The notes: generated from the letters alone by a model not told the origin. A stretch of 64,000 bases of DNA from Seonamhaeicola algicola (GCF_007997385.1 NZ_VOSC01000030.1:838-64837), one strand, 5' to 3'; shown: positions 19,301 through 28,814, numbered from the stretch's first letter. A program made the numbers and translations.

Positions 19301-20598
19301 ACGAAGAACCAATTATGTCTTGGTTTGATCATGAAGCTTTGGAAAAAATAATGTCTAACCTACTATCAAACGCCTTTAAATTTACACCACAGCACGGTGC
19401 CATTAAAATAAATATTTTTATTGATGACCAAAAACACGTGGTTATTAAAGTTACAGACAGTGGTTCTGGCATTGATGAAGAAAAAATTAAAAATATTTTT
19501 GAACGTTTTTATACAGACAATAAAGACGGAAAGAAAAAACAAAGAGGCGTTGGCATAGGTTTATCATTCACAAAAAGTTTAGTTGACTTACACCAAGGAA
19601 CTATTGATATTCAAAGTGAACCAAACATTGAAACAGTGTTTACAGTAAAACTTCCTATGGAACGAAAAGCTTACGAAGATTTACCTGAAATAACATTAAA
19701 AGATAAAGAAGATGTAGATTTTTATGTACGCTCATCGGAAGCCGAAACTGCAGCAATTAGTATTAATGACGAGCTTATTGATCAAAACTTATCATTAAAC
19801 AAATCTACACTTCCAATTCTATTGGTTGTAGATGATAATGCCGATATAAGAAAATTTATAAAACAAGCCTTAAGCAAAAATTATACAATTTATGAAGCCG
19901 ATAATGGCGCCATGGGTGTTGAATTAGCCAACAAACTCATGCCAAGTGTTATTTTAACAGATATTGTAATGCCCGAAATGGATGGTTTTGGTTTGTGTAA
20001 AAACATAAAAACTAAAAAAGAAACTAGCCATATACCTGTTATTATGCTAACTGCCAAACTTTCACAAGAAACTGAAATTGAAGGTAGAAAAATAGGTGCC
20101 GATGGTTACATTAGAAAACCTTTTGATATTGAACTTTTAGAACTTAAAATTTCAAATATTATAAAACACAGAGAAGATTTAAGAAAACGCTTTAACCGAG
20201 ATATAAGTTTAAAACCAAAAGAAGTTACTGTAACTTCAATGGATGAACAATTTTTACAAAAAGCCATTAGTATTGTTGAAGATAATATGATGAATACAGA
20301 CTTTAATGTTGAAATGCTTGTAAAAGAAATGGGCTATAGCCGTAGTAACTTATATTCAAAATTTAAAGAAATTACAGGCCTATCATCTAGTGAATTCATT
20401 AGAAACATAAAACTAAAAAGAGCCGTACAATTATTTGAACAAAGTGATTATTCAGTAAAAGAAATTATGTACATGACAGGTTTTAACACTGCATCATATT
20501 TTGCAAAATGCTTTAAAAAACAATTTGGTGTTATACCAAGTGAATACGTTAGTCAAAACCAAAAAAAGGCTGAAAACACTAAAAAAGAAGACAAATAA
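16399..20598 (+). CDS. Hybrid two-component system regulator (HTCS) for polysaccharide utilisation
   Basis: 1399-residue one-protein signalling chain typical of Bacteroidota PULs. Order: signal peptide (to about residue 25, LNAQ); periplasmic two-bladed propeller sensor of Reg_prop repeats (about 30-690; many copies of the type DGLNKYDGYNF, GNLWIGTEGGGLN); Y_Y_Y domain (about 720-790); membrane helix (about 814-832); HisKA with the phospho-acceptor in SHEFRT (His about 872); HATPase with NLLSNAFKF and GIGLSF; receiver with DD and the phospho-Asp in VILTDIVMPEMDG (about 1188); and a C-terminal AraC-type helix-turn-helix ending YSVKEIMYMTGF... PSEYV. It probably senses an oligosaccharide and activates the neighbouring sulfatase and glycosidase genes. 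A TAACTTTG -7 motif lies at 16360-16367. Confidence 0.97.
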   Translation: MLKEKLVALVYLFVLFIGVNKLNAQNSIYFNHITTNDGLSQNDVNSIYQDKEGFMWFATHDGLNKYDGYNFTVYTPDRNNPNSINSNLTYTITGDNKGNLWVGTTGNGLNYFDKALNKFFHFTHDDKNPKSITNNHISSIFKDSKNRLWIGTPTGLNLLDLNKPIDNENARFKNIEIKEVYQIFEDSKGQIWAASIQGLSKVLIDHENNFELKVVNSEIGLNTNTSVRSICEDNFGRLIIGSSWGMYILDLNLPNSNVVYVKSNPINCLLADGNNIWAGTNNGLNYFINNNQTEIPTLQKTFTYDPRNQYSLSKNIIKSLYKDKTGIIWVGTNGGGINKYDPDRKQFHHIKKTLDPKSLSYDKIRSMYEDSNGNLWIGTEGGGLNMLPKNNVSNLYTGYQNFNIIKKPFAIAEINYLNKKHLLIGGEDFPSLLFLDISNPSKKIKDPDFKSTTEVKNSVFSIIEDRYKNIWIGTYRGGIHRWAYYKNTNTYKKDNLRHNKNNPYSLSNNIIRNIFEDTKGNLWFATGNGLCKLTPEQALKKDPKFEVFKNIPGDDTSLSHNYILSIYESKSGDLWFGTFGGGLNKLIPGNKNKAPTFKAYSVSEGLPSNVIKGILEDNEGNLWISTNQGLSKFNPKEETFKNYDVNDGLQSNEFQELACVKRANGQLLFGGVNGFNAFYPENITNNTIEANTIITNFSISNKQINIGEKVNGRILFNKDINNIDAIELKHYENSFSIEFAALHYAAPRKNKFAYMLEGFDTDWVYTNSKKRFATYTNLASGNYTLKVKASNNDGVWDTNPTQLKISILPPFWQSNLAYFLYSALIIGILLMYRRFTIIKTTKKHQLELEYIEKEKNEELNRVKLEFFTNISHEFRTPLTLIKGPLKYLQKHGHEIDQKTVQEQYGLMQKNTEYLLRLVNQLLDFRKVNQGKMRLVLRKSNIVHFVREITEPFQFLAKKQDIDFTLIANEEPIMSWFDHEALEKIMSNLLSNAFKFTPQHGAIKINIFIDDQKHVVIKVTDSGSGIDEEKIKNIFERFYTDNKDGKKKQRGVGIGLSFTKSLVDLHQGTIDIQSEPNIETVFTVKLPMERKAYEDLPEITLKDKEDVDFYVRSSEAETAAISINDELIDQNLSLNKSTLPILLVVDDNADIRKFIKQALSKNYTIYEADNGAMGVELANKLMPSVILTDIVMPEMDGFGLCKNIKTKKETSHIPVIMLTAKLSQETEIEGRKIGADGYIRKPFDIELLELKISNIIKHREDLRKRFNRDISLKPKEVTVTSMDEQFLQKAISIVEDNMMNTDFNVEMLVKEMGYSRSNLYSKFKEITGLSSSEFIRNIKLKRAVQLFEQSDYSVKEIMYMTGFNTASYFAKCFKKQFGVIPSEYVSQNQKKAENTKKEDK

Positions 20599-20695
20599 AA
20601 TCATTTATTACTTAATTATGAACATAGTTTACACTTTGTTCCTACACATTTTAGCTATTTTTATAAGGTAAAAAACCAGACTTAATCAAACTAAA

Positions 20696-22198
20696 ATGAA
20701 AAAACTTCTTTTAGCTCTTTTGCTATTATGTATTGTTGCTTGTAACAAGCAAAAAAATGAATCTTCTAAAGAAAAACCCAACGTTGTTTTCATTTTTGCA
20801 GATGACATGACCTACTCTGCCATAAATGCTTTAGGAAATAACGAAATTATAACTCCAAATTTAGATAAACTAGTAACACAAGGCACCACCTTTACACACG
20901 CCTACAACATGGGCGCCTGGAATGGTGCTATTTGTGCAGCTTCAAGAGCCATGATCATGTCTGGAAGAACTGTTTGGAATGTTAATAATTTCAGACAAAA
21001 CTGGATAAACAATAAAGAACTAGATAAAACCTGGGGTAAATTAATGGAAAACGCTGGTTATGATACCTACATGACTGGTAAATGGCATATTGATGCTAAA
21101 GCAAACAATGTATTTCAAAACGTAAAACACACCAGACCCGGCATGCCTAATGATGCTTGGGAACACAACGAACAAGTAGCAAAATTTAAAGCTATTGAAG
21201 GTACTGATACAGATCCGGCAACTTTAATGCCTATAGGCTACAATAGGCCTTTAAGTGAAAATGATACAACTTGGTCTCCATCAAATCCTAAATTTGGTGG
21301 TTTCTGGGAAGGTGGCAAACACTGGAGCGAGGTGTTAAAAGATGATGCTATAGGTTTTATTGAAAACGCTGAAAAAAGCAAAAATCCATTTTTTATGTAT
21401 TTGGCATTTAATGCCCCACATGACCCTAGGCAAGCTCCTCAAGAATACATTGATATGTATCCTTTAGAAAATATTAGCTTACCAAAAAGTTGGCAACCAG
21501 AATACCCGTTTAAAGATGATATGGGTTGTGGGCCTAATTTAAGAGATGAAGCTTTAGCACCATTTCCTAGAACTGAGTATGCCACAAAAAAACATATACA
21601 AGAATATTATGCTATAATTACACATTTAGATACTCAAATTGGTAAAATTATTAATAGGCTTGAAGCTACAGGAAAAATGGATAATACCTACATTATTTTT
21701 ACTGCAGATCATGGTTTAGCAATAGGAAAACATGGCTTAATTGGTAAACAATCTCAATATGACCATAGTATTAGAGCTCCTTTTATGATAATGGGTCCAG
21801 ACATTCCTGAAAATAAAAAAGTAAATGCCGATATTTATTTACAAGACGCTATGGCTACTAGCCTTGAATTAGCCAATATTGAAAAACCAGACTATGTGTT
21901 TTTCAATAGTATCTTAAATTTAGCCCAAGGCAAACAAAACGTTAGTAATTACAATGCCATATACAATGGTTATGTTGATTTGCAACGCATGATTAGAAAA
22001 GATGGTTTTAAGCTAATTATATACCCTAAAATTAAAAAACTTCAGTTATTTGATATGAATAAAGACCCTGAAGAAATGAATAATTTAGCCGATAATGATG
22101 CGTATAAAGAAAAAGTAAAATCACTGTTTAATGATTTGGTTACGCTTCAAAAAGATATGAATGACCCGTTAGATTTAACTTCAATAATAAATTTATAA
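20696..22198 (+). CDS. Sulfatase, S1 family (CAASR active site)
   Basis: Lipoprotein (lipobox IVACNK, Cys16) of 500 residues, in the alkaline-phosphatase-like fold. The metal site ADDM (Asp36, Asp37) and the maturation motif CAASR (Cys80, converted to formylglycine) are followed by GKWHIDA and the second metal pair TADHG. The motif has Ala where the consensus most often has Pro, which is allowed in the C-x-P/A-x-R pattern. Substrate unknown, probably a sulfated algal oligosaccharide. It lies 97 nt after the HTCS gene and ends at a terminator at 22207. Confidence 0.93.
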   Translation: MKKLLLALLLLCIVACNKQKNESSKEKPNVVFIFADDMTYSAINALGNNEIITPNLDKLVTQGTTFTHAYNMGAWNGAICAASRAMIMSGRTVWNVNNFRQNWINNKELDKTWGKLMENAGYDTYMTGKWHIDAKANNVFQNVKHTRPGMPNDAWEHNEQVAKFKAIEGTDTDPATLMPIGYNRPLSENDTTWSPSNPKFGGFWEGGKHWSEVLKDDAIGFIENAEKSKNPFFMYLAFNAPHDPRQAPQEYIDMYPLENISLPKSWQPEYPFKDDMGCGPNLRDEALAPFPRTEYATKKHIQEYYAIITHLDTQIGKIINRLEATGKMDNTYIIFTADHGLAIGKHGLIGKQSQYDHSIRAPFMIMGPDIPENKKVNADIYLQDAMATSLELANIEKPDYVFFNSILNLAQGKQNVSNYNAIYNGYVDLQRMIRKDGFKLIIYPKIKKLQLFDMNKDPEEMNNLADNDAYKEKVKSLFNDLVTLQKDMNDPLDLTSIINL

Positions 22199-22201
22199 AA
22201 A

Positions 22202-22238
22202 CAAAAGCCTTCTAGTTTTCCTGTAGAAGGCTTTTTTC
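22202..22238 (+). terminator. Intrinsic terminator after the first sulfatase
   Basis: 8-bp stem GCCTTCTA/TAGAAGGC (22207-22214 with 22224-22231, 9-nt loop) with flanking A and T runs. Confidence 0.88.
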
Positions 22239-22390
22239 TGACTAACTATTAGTATTTGACTAACTCAAAAAATTAATTTTTAACATTATAAGCATTTTAA
22301 ATTATTCAAAATAACCTGTAACACCATTGCTAAATTCTCATATTTAAATTCAATCAACTACTACTTTTAACCATATAAGTACAATAAATG

Positions 22391-22418
22391 TTCAGTTTTA
22401 ACTACTGTAAAAACTGAA
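22391..22418. repeat. Inverted repeat upstream of the GH2 gene
   Basis: TTCAGTTTT (22391-22399) and AAAACTGAA (22410-22418) form a perfect 9-bp dyad with a 10-nt centre, ending 49 nt before the GH2 start. No T-run follows, so an operator or activator site is more likely than a terminator. The rest of 22239-22467 shows nothing else. Confidence 0.35.
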
Positions 22419-22467
22419 AACTAAACATTATAACTTTATTTAAAAAGTAAACTAAATTATTTTACAC

Positions 22468-24957
22468 ATGAACGTTTTAAAACTAAACACCTTACTGCTC
22501 ATAATTAACTTCACATTTTTATGTGTCTCGTGTAAATCTGAAACTAATAAAAATGAAGCCATTAAAGACTCTGATTTTAATAAAGAATGGCTATTTAAAA
22601 AAGATAGTATTGTAAATGCTGAAACTATTAATTTTGATGATAGTAATTGGCAACAAGTAAACCTACCACACGATTGGTCTATTGAAGGTCCTTTTGATAG
22701 TAAATACAATGCCCGTACAGGTGGTTTACCTGTGCATGGTATTGGTTGGTACAGAAAACATTTTACCATTGAAAAAGAACTACAAGGCAAACAAGTAGCC
22801 ATAGAATTTGATGGCGCCATGAGTAATGCCAAAGTTTACCTTAACGGAAAATACATTGGAGAAAGACCATATGGTTATATAGGTTTTGAGTTTGATTTAA
22901 CAAAGCATATTAACTTTGGTGGTAACAATGTTATTGCTGTACGTTTAGCCCCTGAAGATTTGTCTATGCGTTGGTATGCCGGTGCTGGTATATACAGAAA
23001 TGTACGGTTAAAAATTAATAACGCCGTTCATATTCCGCAATGGGGCACTTATATTACTACTCCTAAAGTTGAAAACGGAAACGCCGAAGTTAACATAGAA
23101 ACAACCATTAAAAACAGTTCAAACTCAACTGTTAATGCACTTTTAGAAACCGTTATTAAAGATGAAAACGGTACCGTTGTAGCTACAAAAACATCAAAAA
23201 CCAATGTACAAGCAAATTCTGAAAGCGTAGTTTCTACCATATCTCAGATATCTAATGTTACACTATGGGGTATAAACGCTTCATATTTGTACACTGCACA
23301 TTCATCAATAAAAATTGATAACACAATTGTTGATGAATATACCACACCTTTTGGAGTAAGAACTATTGAATTTAACACAAAAGATGGCTTTTTATTAAAC
23401 GGTAAAAAAGTACGTTTTAATGGAGTGTGCATGCACCATGATTTAGGTCCTTTAGGTGCTGCCGTAAACTACAGAGCCACTGAACGCCAAATGCAAATTA
23501 TGCAAAGTATGGGTGTAAACGCATTACGTACAAGCCACAACCCGCCCTCACCTGAAATGTTACAAGTTTGTGATAAGCTAGGAATTGTTGTTATTGATGA
23601 AGCTTTTGATGAATGGAAAATAGGCAAAGTCCCAAACGGTTACCACAAATACTTTGATGAATGGCATGAAAAAGATTTACGTGATATGATTAAACGCGAT
23701 AGAAATCACCCATCAGTTATTATGTGGAGTATTGGTAACGAAATTTTAGAACAAGGAAAAAAAGATGGTTGGAAATTAACAAAACACCTAACCGATATTT
23801 GTCATGACCAAGATAATACAAGACCAACAACTATAGGTTTTAACTACTACCCTGCTCCTTTTGTAAACAAACTTGCCAATTATGTTGATATTGTTGGTAT
23901 GAATTATTGGCCAACTACCTATTCTAAAATAATTGAAGAAAATCCTGAAATGATTGTTTACGGCTCTGAAACCTCATCGCAAACAAGTAGCCGTGGTATT
24001 TACCATTTACCCATTGAATTTAAAGAAAAGCATGAAACCAACCACGTTTCTAGTTATGATGTTACTGTTGGACCACCATGGGCTTACGCACCAGATATTG
24101 AGTTTGATGCACAAACACAAAGCCCAAATTCTTTAGGTGAATTTGTATGGACAGGTTTTGATTATTTAGGAGAACCAACACCCTATGGAGGAAGAGATAA
24201 TTCAACTAACGGATATTGGAATGATGATTGGCCTTCGCGCTCATCATATTTTGCGCCTGTAGATTTATGTGGCTTCCCAAAAGACAGATACTATTTATAC
24301 CAAAGCCAATGGACAACCAAGCCTATGGTTCATGTATTACCACATTGGAATTGGGAAGGTGAAGAAGGTAAATTAATTCCGGTTTATTCATACACCAATT
24401 GCGATGAAGTTGAACTATTTGTAAACGGAAAATCATATGGTAAAAAAGTAAAAGGAAAAGATTTTACTGAAATACCTTCTGAATATCATCATTTTGAAAA
24501 AGGTATGTATAAAACTAAATACCGTTTATCTTGGAATGTACCTTACCAACCCGGTTCTATAAAAGTGGTTGCTTATAAAAATGGAAAAGAAGCTGCTACT
24601 AAAGAAATTAAAACAGCAGGCAAACCTGCAAAAATTAAGTTAGAAGCAGACAGAAGTATTATTACTGCCAATGGCGAAGATTTATCATTCATAACCATTA
24701 CAGTTTTAGATGAAAATGGTAATATTTGCCCCAAAGCCAATAATTTAATAAATTTTGATATTAAAGGTGAAGGTACTTTGGCAGCTGTTGGTAACGGAGA
24801 TCAAACATCAATGGCATCATTTAGGGTACCACATAGAAAAGCCTTTAGCGGTAAATGTTTATTGGTTGTAAAATCTACTGAAACTGCCGGAACCATACAT
24901 ATTAAAGCATCATCTGATAATTTAGAAAGTACATCAATTTCAATTGAAACAAAATAA
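22468..24957 (+). CDS. Glycoside hydrolase family 2, beta-galactosidase/glucuronidase type
   Basis: 829-residue lipoprotein (lipobox CVSCKS) expected on the periplasmic or outer-membrane side. The GH2 order is visible: N-terminal sugar-binding jelly-roll (about 30-190, FNKEWLFKKDS, NLPHDWSIEGPFD, GIGWYRKHF), immunoglobulin-like domain (about 200-300), TIM barrel (about 300-600) with GVCMHHDLG, LRTSHNPPSPEML, acid/base MWSIGNEI (Glu425) and nucleophile GSETSS (Glu501), and then two C-terminal beta domains ending with an Ig-like invasin-type module. The linkage cannot be read from the sequence. The esterase gene follows after 4 nt. Confidence 0.93.
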   Translation: MNVLKLNTLLLIINFTFLCVSCKSETNKNEAIKDSDFNKEWLFKKDSIVNAETINFDDSNWQQVNLPHDWSIEGPFDSKYNARTGGLPVHGIGWYRKHFTIEKELQGKQVAIEFDGAMSNAKVYLNGKYIGERPYGYIGFEFDLTKHINFGGNNVIAVRLAPEDLSMRWYAGAGIYRNVRLKINNAVHIPQWGTYITTPKVENGNAEVNIETTIKNSSNSTVNALLETVIKDENGTVVATKTSKTNVQANSESVVSTISQISNVTLWGINASYLYTAHSSIKIDNTIVDEYTTPFGVRTIEFNTKDGFLLNGKKVRFNGVCMHHDLGPLGAAVNYRATERQMQIMQSMGVNALRTSHNPPSPEMLQVCDKLGIVVIDEAFDEWKIGKVPNGYHKYFDEWHEKDLRDMIKRDRNHPSVIMWSIGNEILEQGKKDGWKLTKHLTDICHDQDNTRPTTIGFNYYPAPFVNKLANYVDIVGMNYWPTTYSKIIEENPEMIVYGSETSSQTSSRGIYHLPIEFKEKHETNHVSSYDVTVGPPWAYAPDIEFDAQTQSPNSLGEFVWTGFDYLGEPTPYGGRDNSTNGYWNDDWPSRSSYFAPVDLCGFPKDRYYLYQSQWTTKPMVHVLPHWNWEGEEGKLIPVYSYTNCDEVELFVNGKSYGKKVKGKDFTEIPSEYHHFEKGMYKTKYRLSWNVPYQPGSIKVVAYKNGKEAATKEIKTAGKPAKIKLEADRSIITANGEDLSFITITVLDENGNICPKANNLINFDIKGEGTLAAVGNGDQTSMASFRVPHRKAFSGKCLLVVKSTETAGTIHIKASSDNLESTSISIETK

Positions 24958-24961
24958 TTTT

Positions 24962-25801
24962 ATGAAACGTTTTTTAATTTTATCATTCTTAGTATCACAA
25001 ATAGTAATGGCACAAAAAACATCAATTCCTTTGTGGCCAAATAAAGTGCCAAATGAAACAGCACCAAAACAAGTACACGAAATATCAAACAATACTAAAA
25101 ATAATGTTATCAGAATTTCAAAAGTAACAAATCCAGATTTTTTAGTTTTTAAACCCATAAAAGCACATAAAAATAAAGGTGCAGTAATAATATGCCCTGG
25201 TGGCGGCTACAATGTACTTTCAATTAATTTAGAAGGAAGCGAAGTTGCCCAATGGCTTAATAGCTTAGGTTATACTGCATTTGTTTTAAATTACAGAGTA
25301 CCACAAAATGAATTAGGCGCTTTAAATGATGTACAACGTGCTATTAAGTTAATTAGAAATAATGCCAATAATTATAACATAAACCCTAATAAAATTGGTG
25401 TTTTAGGGTTTTCTGCTGGCGGAAGTTTAAGCGCGCGTGCGGCCACACTTTTTACTTCAAACACATATACAAAAGTTGATGATACTGATGATATTTCGAG
25501 CAGGCCAGATTTTGCTGTATTAATATATCCGGCATATTTAGATAGAGGTGAAAACCGAAGTTTAACACCCGAAATTAAAATACCAGATAACGCACCTCCG
25601 TTTTTTATTTTTGCTACTGCTGATGACCCTTACGGAAATAGCGCTTTGGTTATAACAACTGCTTTAAGAGATCATAAAATACCAGTAGATTTGCATTTTA
25701 TTCAAAATGGCGGACATGGTTATGGCTTACGCCCAGGAAATATGGCTGCTAAAATGTGGCCACGTTTAGCTGAAAACTGGTTAGAGCGTATTTTAGAATA
25801 A
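24962..25801 (+). CDS. Secreted alpha/beta-hydrolase, acetylesterase-like
   Basis: 279 residues from the ATG at 24962, with a signal peptide (RFLILSFLVSQIVMAQ). Oxyanion-hole region IICPGGGYNV, nucleophile elbow GFSAGG (Ser151), a late catalytic Asp in ATADDPYG, and His in NGGHGYGL give a complete triad of the BD-FAE/acetyl-xylan-esterase type. It likely removes acetyl or other acyl groups from the glycan so that the adjacent GH2 can act. Its 4-nt spacing from GH2 indicates one transcript. Confidence 0.88.
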   Translation: MKRFLILSFLVSQIVMAQKTSIPLWPNKVPNETAPKQVHEISNNTKNNVIRISKVTNPDFLVFKPIKAHKNKGAVIICPGGGYNVLSINLEGSEVAQWLNSLGYTAFVLNYRVPQNELGALNDVQRAIKLIRNNANNYNINPNKIGVLGFSAGGSLSARAATLFTSNTYTKVDDTDDISSRPDFAVLIYPAYLDRGENRSLTPEIKIPDNAPPFFIFATADDPYGNSALVITTALRDHKIPVDLHFIQNGGHGYGLRPGNMAAKMWPRLAENWLERILE

Positions 25802-25834
25802 CTTCTTTTTAAACTAAAAAAAGAATTAAAAGAT

Positions 25835-25871
25835 AAAAAACAGGAAACTCTATTAAAAGTTTCCTGTTTTT
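25835..25871. terminator. Bidirectional terminator overlapping the 3' end of a sulfatase gene
   Basis: 14-bp stem (A-run/CAGGAAACT 25836-25849 with AGTTTCCTG/T-run 25858-25871). The stop codon of the minus-strand sulfatase lies in the loop (25853-25855), and the right arm encodes its last residues (TGNF). It serves both convergent units. Confidence 0.85.
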
Positions 25872-27370
25872 ATTTTACTATCTCTTGTTTTATTGTACGT
25901 ATTAAAAAGTGTTTTAACTTTATGTTGATATTTAGGATTATCAATTAAGTTTTTTGCTTCTTTTTCCGAAATATTTTCGTTTAAATTAAAAAGTGCAATA
26001 GGAGTTCTTGTTGCGTCTGTTTTATCTTTTTTATCAAACTTAATAATTAATTTCCAACCATCTTGGGTAATCATTCCACACTTACTTGTTCCGCTTTGCG
26101 TGATTAAAAACTCATGCGCATTTATATTTTTTTCTCCCTTCATAATAGGAAATAAATTAGAAGAATCTAAGGCCTCACCTTCTTCTAATTTTTGATTTGT
26201 AATAGCAGCTAAAGTAGCCATTACATCTATACCCAAAACAGGTTCATTAGAAATTTGCTTACCTTTAATTTGATTTGGCCACCAAGCAATAAATGGCACA
26301 CGTGTACCTCCTTCATAAGCTTGATTTTTACCACCTCTGTATATACTACTTGAGTTATGACCAGATTGCAAAGTTTCTTTTACCAATAACCCGCCATTAT
26401 CTGAGGTAAAAATTATTAAAGTATTGTTATAAACACCTTGTTTTTTTAATGTTTCAACAATCATTTCCATTTGAATATCAAGCTCTTTAACCATATCTAA
26501 ATGGTTTGATGGTGTAGTACCTGCCACTTTTTTACCATGTAATTGTTTTGATGGTGTATGCGGTTTATGTACCGCTTGCGAACAGTAATACATAAAAAAG
26601 GGTTTACTTTTATTTGCGTTTTCTTCAATAAAACTAACCGCTTTATTTACTAATAACTTACCTGCATTATAAGGATTCCAATTACTATCACCTAAACCTT
26701 CTTTTTTATCAAGTTTAAAGCCGCGTTGTTTACCATATTCTTTGGTAACTAATACAATTTCAGAATCTTTTCCTAAAGGTGTCATTATACCATTTTCATA
26801 AACAGCATAGGGCTCTGCCTGAATACCAGCAGGATACATATAACTGTAATCAAAACCGTTTTGCACTGGGCCTTTATCTAAAACCTTAGTAATATCAACA
26901 TCTGTTTCGTGTTCTTTTCTAGGGCTTCTATAAACCTCATTGGGGTTTTCTTTTTTACCAAAATCCATCCCAAATCCCCATTTACCAAAAAACGATGTTT
27001 TATAGCCTGCATTTTGCATTAGTTTGCCTAAAGTTAATTGGTCTTTTTTTATTGGAGACGGCTGATAACTTCCCCATACTCCCCAAGGAGCATAGCTTCT
27101 GTAACAGTGATTGCCCGTCATAACCGCATAACGTGTAGGTGCACATAAGGCTGCTGGCGAATGTGCATCGGTAAAAATGATGCCTTCTTTTGAAAGTTTA
27201 TCTAGCGTAGGGGTTTCAACAATTATATTGTTAGAATGCATACGCCTGTAATATGAAACATCGCCCGTTCCAATATCATCGGCTAATACAACAATAACGT
27301 TGGGTTGTTGTGCAAATAATAACGATGAAGAAAAAGCTAAAATTATTAAAGCTATGTGTAAATTTTTCAT
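25853..27370 (-). CDS. Sulfatase, S1 family (CAPTR active site)
   Basis: 505 residues with a type I signal peptide (ends LLFAQ). Metal residues VLADDIG (Asp31, Asp32), formylglycine motif CAPTR (Cys76), FGKWGFGM and the late FTSDNGG complete the site. The fold is arylsulfatase A / N-acetylgalactosamine-6-sulfatase-like (GTGDVSYY segment). It removes sulfate esters, with the sugar unknown. It stands 1 nt behind the GH43 gene, so the two are surely co-transcribed and probably translationally coupled; the terminator at 25835-25871 overlaps its end. Confidence 0.93.
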   Translation of the reverse strand: MKNLHIALIILAFSSSLLFAQQPNVIVVLADDIGTGDVSYYRRMHSNNIIVETPTLDKLSKEGIIFTDAHSPAALCAPTRYAVMTGNHCYRSYAPWGVWGSYQPSPIKKDQLTLGKLMQNAGYKTSFFGKWGFGMDFGKKENPNEVYRSPRKEHETDVDITKVLDKGPVQNGFDYSYMYPAGIQAEPYAVYENGIMTPLGKDSEIVLVTKEYGKQRGFKLDKKEGLGDSNWNPYNAGKLLVNKAVSFIEENANKSKPFFMYYCSQAVHKPHTPSKQLHGKKVAGTTPSNHLDMVKELDIQMEMIVETLKKQGVYNNTLIIFTSDNGGLLVKETLQSGHNSSSIYRGGKNQAYEGGTRVPFIAWWPNQIKGKQISNEPVLGIDVMATLAAITNQKLEEGEALDSSNLFPIMKGEKNINAHEFLITQSGTSKCGMITQDGWKLIIKFDKKDKTDATRTPIALFNLNENISEKEAKNLIDNPKYQHKVKTLFNTYNKTRDSKIKTGNF

Positions 27371-27371
27371 G

Positions 27372-28709
27372 TTACTTAACTAATTTTAACCAATTTAAAT
27401 TAACGGCCTTTGTTGATCCCCAATCTGAATGAAATACTACAACTATATTTTGCTTACCAGTAATATTTTCAAGCAATGGAGTTTCAATAGTTTTCCAAGT
27501 GCTCCAGCCTCCTGTATTTTTTATCGGAAATTTTGCTATTAGCTTTCCGTTTGGATTTCCTATTCTAACCTCAAAATGTCCAATGCGCTGTCCGCAAGCA
27601 ACTCTGGCTTGCATTTTTTTTGCTGAACCATCGGCAAAATCTACACTATTAAATTGTACAGTACTCATCATTCTGGTGTTGGTTACCATCCAACCTAAAG
27701 GTTCATCTCCACTAACAAAACTAGTTTCAGCTCCTTTTATACCGTTATGCCTATCTACTTGAATTTCTTCACCAATTGTTGGCGAATTAATACCGCGCAT
27801 TGTTGGTTTCACTTTTTTTATAGTACCATCTTCTTTAAACTCCATATAATCAGCACACATTGAACGTAGTTTATTATAACCACTTACTTGCCAAAAATGA
27901 TAGAATAAAATCCACTGTCCGTTATAGTTAACCACAGAGTGATGATTGGTACCGTTTGCTATATTATCCATTATTTTTCCTTGATATTCAAACGGCCCTA
28001 AAGGACTATCACTTGTAGCATATCCTATAGAGTAACCTTCATCAGCAAATACATGAGCAAATGTGAAATAATATTTTCCATCTTTTTTAAAACAGAAAGA
28101 CCCCTCTTTGTATCCTGCTGGTAAACCTTCTACTTTAATAGGAGCTGCATCAATTTCTTTCATATTATCTTTTAGTGGTGCAACAAAAAGTTCTTTACCA
28201 CCACCAAAATACAAGTATGCTTTACCGTTATCATCTAATAAAAGCCCTGGATCAATGCCACTAACACCATCAATATAGCTTTTTTCCCATTTAAAAGGAC
28301 CTGTAGGACTTTTTGATGTACCAACACCAATACGCCTAAACGATGAACCATCAGTTGGTTTTGCTGGATAATAATAGTAATAAGTATCTCCTTTTTTAAT
28401 ACAATCTGGTGCCCACATACCATAGGAATTTTTTTCACCCCAAGGCACTTCATTTTGATCTAAAATAACCCCATAATCTTTCCATGTATTACCACCTTCT
28501 AAAGAAAACATATGATAATCTGGCATACAAAAACGCGGTGCTTCTGTTCCTTCAGGCGGTACAATATCATGTGATGGGTATATGTATAATTTACCATTAA
28601 AAACACGCGCAGTTGGATCTGCAGTAAACATATGGGTTACTAAAGGATTTTGCGCTGCTGCAATTTGAACAAATACAGCCATGATTATAATTAAGAAACT
28701 TTTTTTCAC
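27372..28709 (-). CDS. Glycoside hydrolase family 43 with C-terminal CBM6-like domain
   Basis: 445 residues, secreted (signal peptide ending QIAAAQ). The five-bladed propeller carries the GH43 triad: base in TADPTAR (Asp31), pKa-modulating Asp in SGIDPGLL, acid Glu in YKEGSFC. A C-terminal jelly-roll (about 320-445, GRQRIGHFEVRIG-like segment and WSTWKTIETPL) resembles CBM6. Family members act on beta-xylosides or alpha-L-arabinofuranosides. The start is GTG at 28709; the first in-frame ATG would remove the basic part of the signal peptide. Middle of a four-gene minus-strand unit. Confidence 0.9.
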   Translation of the reverse strand: MKKSFLIIIMAVFVQIAAAQNPLVTHMFTADPTARVFNGKLYIYPSHDIVPPEGTEAPRFCMPDYHMFSLEGGNTWKDYGVILDQNEVPWGEKNSYGMWAPDCIKKGDTYYYYYPAKPTDGSSFRRIGVGTSKSPTGPFKWEKSYIDGVSGIDPGLLLDDNGKAYLYFGGGKELFVAPLKDNMKEIDAAPIKVEGLPAGYKEGSFCFKKDGKYYFTFAHVFADEGYSIGYATSDSPLGPFEYQGKIMDNIANGTNHHSVVNYNGQWILFYHFWQVSGYNKLRSMCADYMEFKEDGTIKKVKPTMRGINSPTIGEEIQVDRHNGIKGAETSFVSGDEPLGWMVTNTRMMSTVQFNSVDFADGSAKKMQARVACGQRIGHFEVRIGNPNGKLIAKFPIKNTGGWSTWKTIETPLLENITGKQNIVVVFHSDWGSTKAVNLNWLKLVK

Positions 28710-28814
28710 AATATTTATTTTTACAAATTTTAATGAATTTTTAATGAGAAACTATCACTACAATATTCTTACACATTGAAATGGTAATTTTACAAATCAA
28801 ATTATTGGTTTAAA

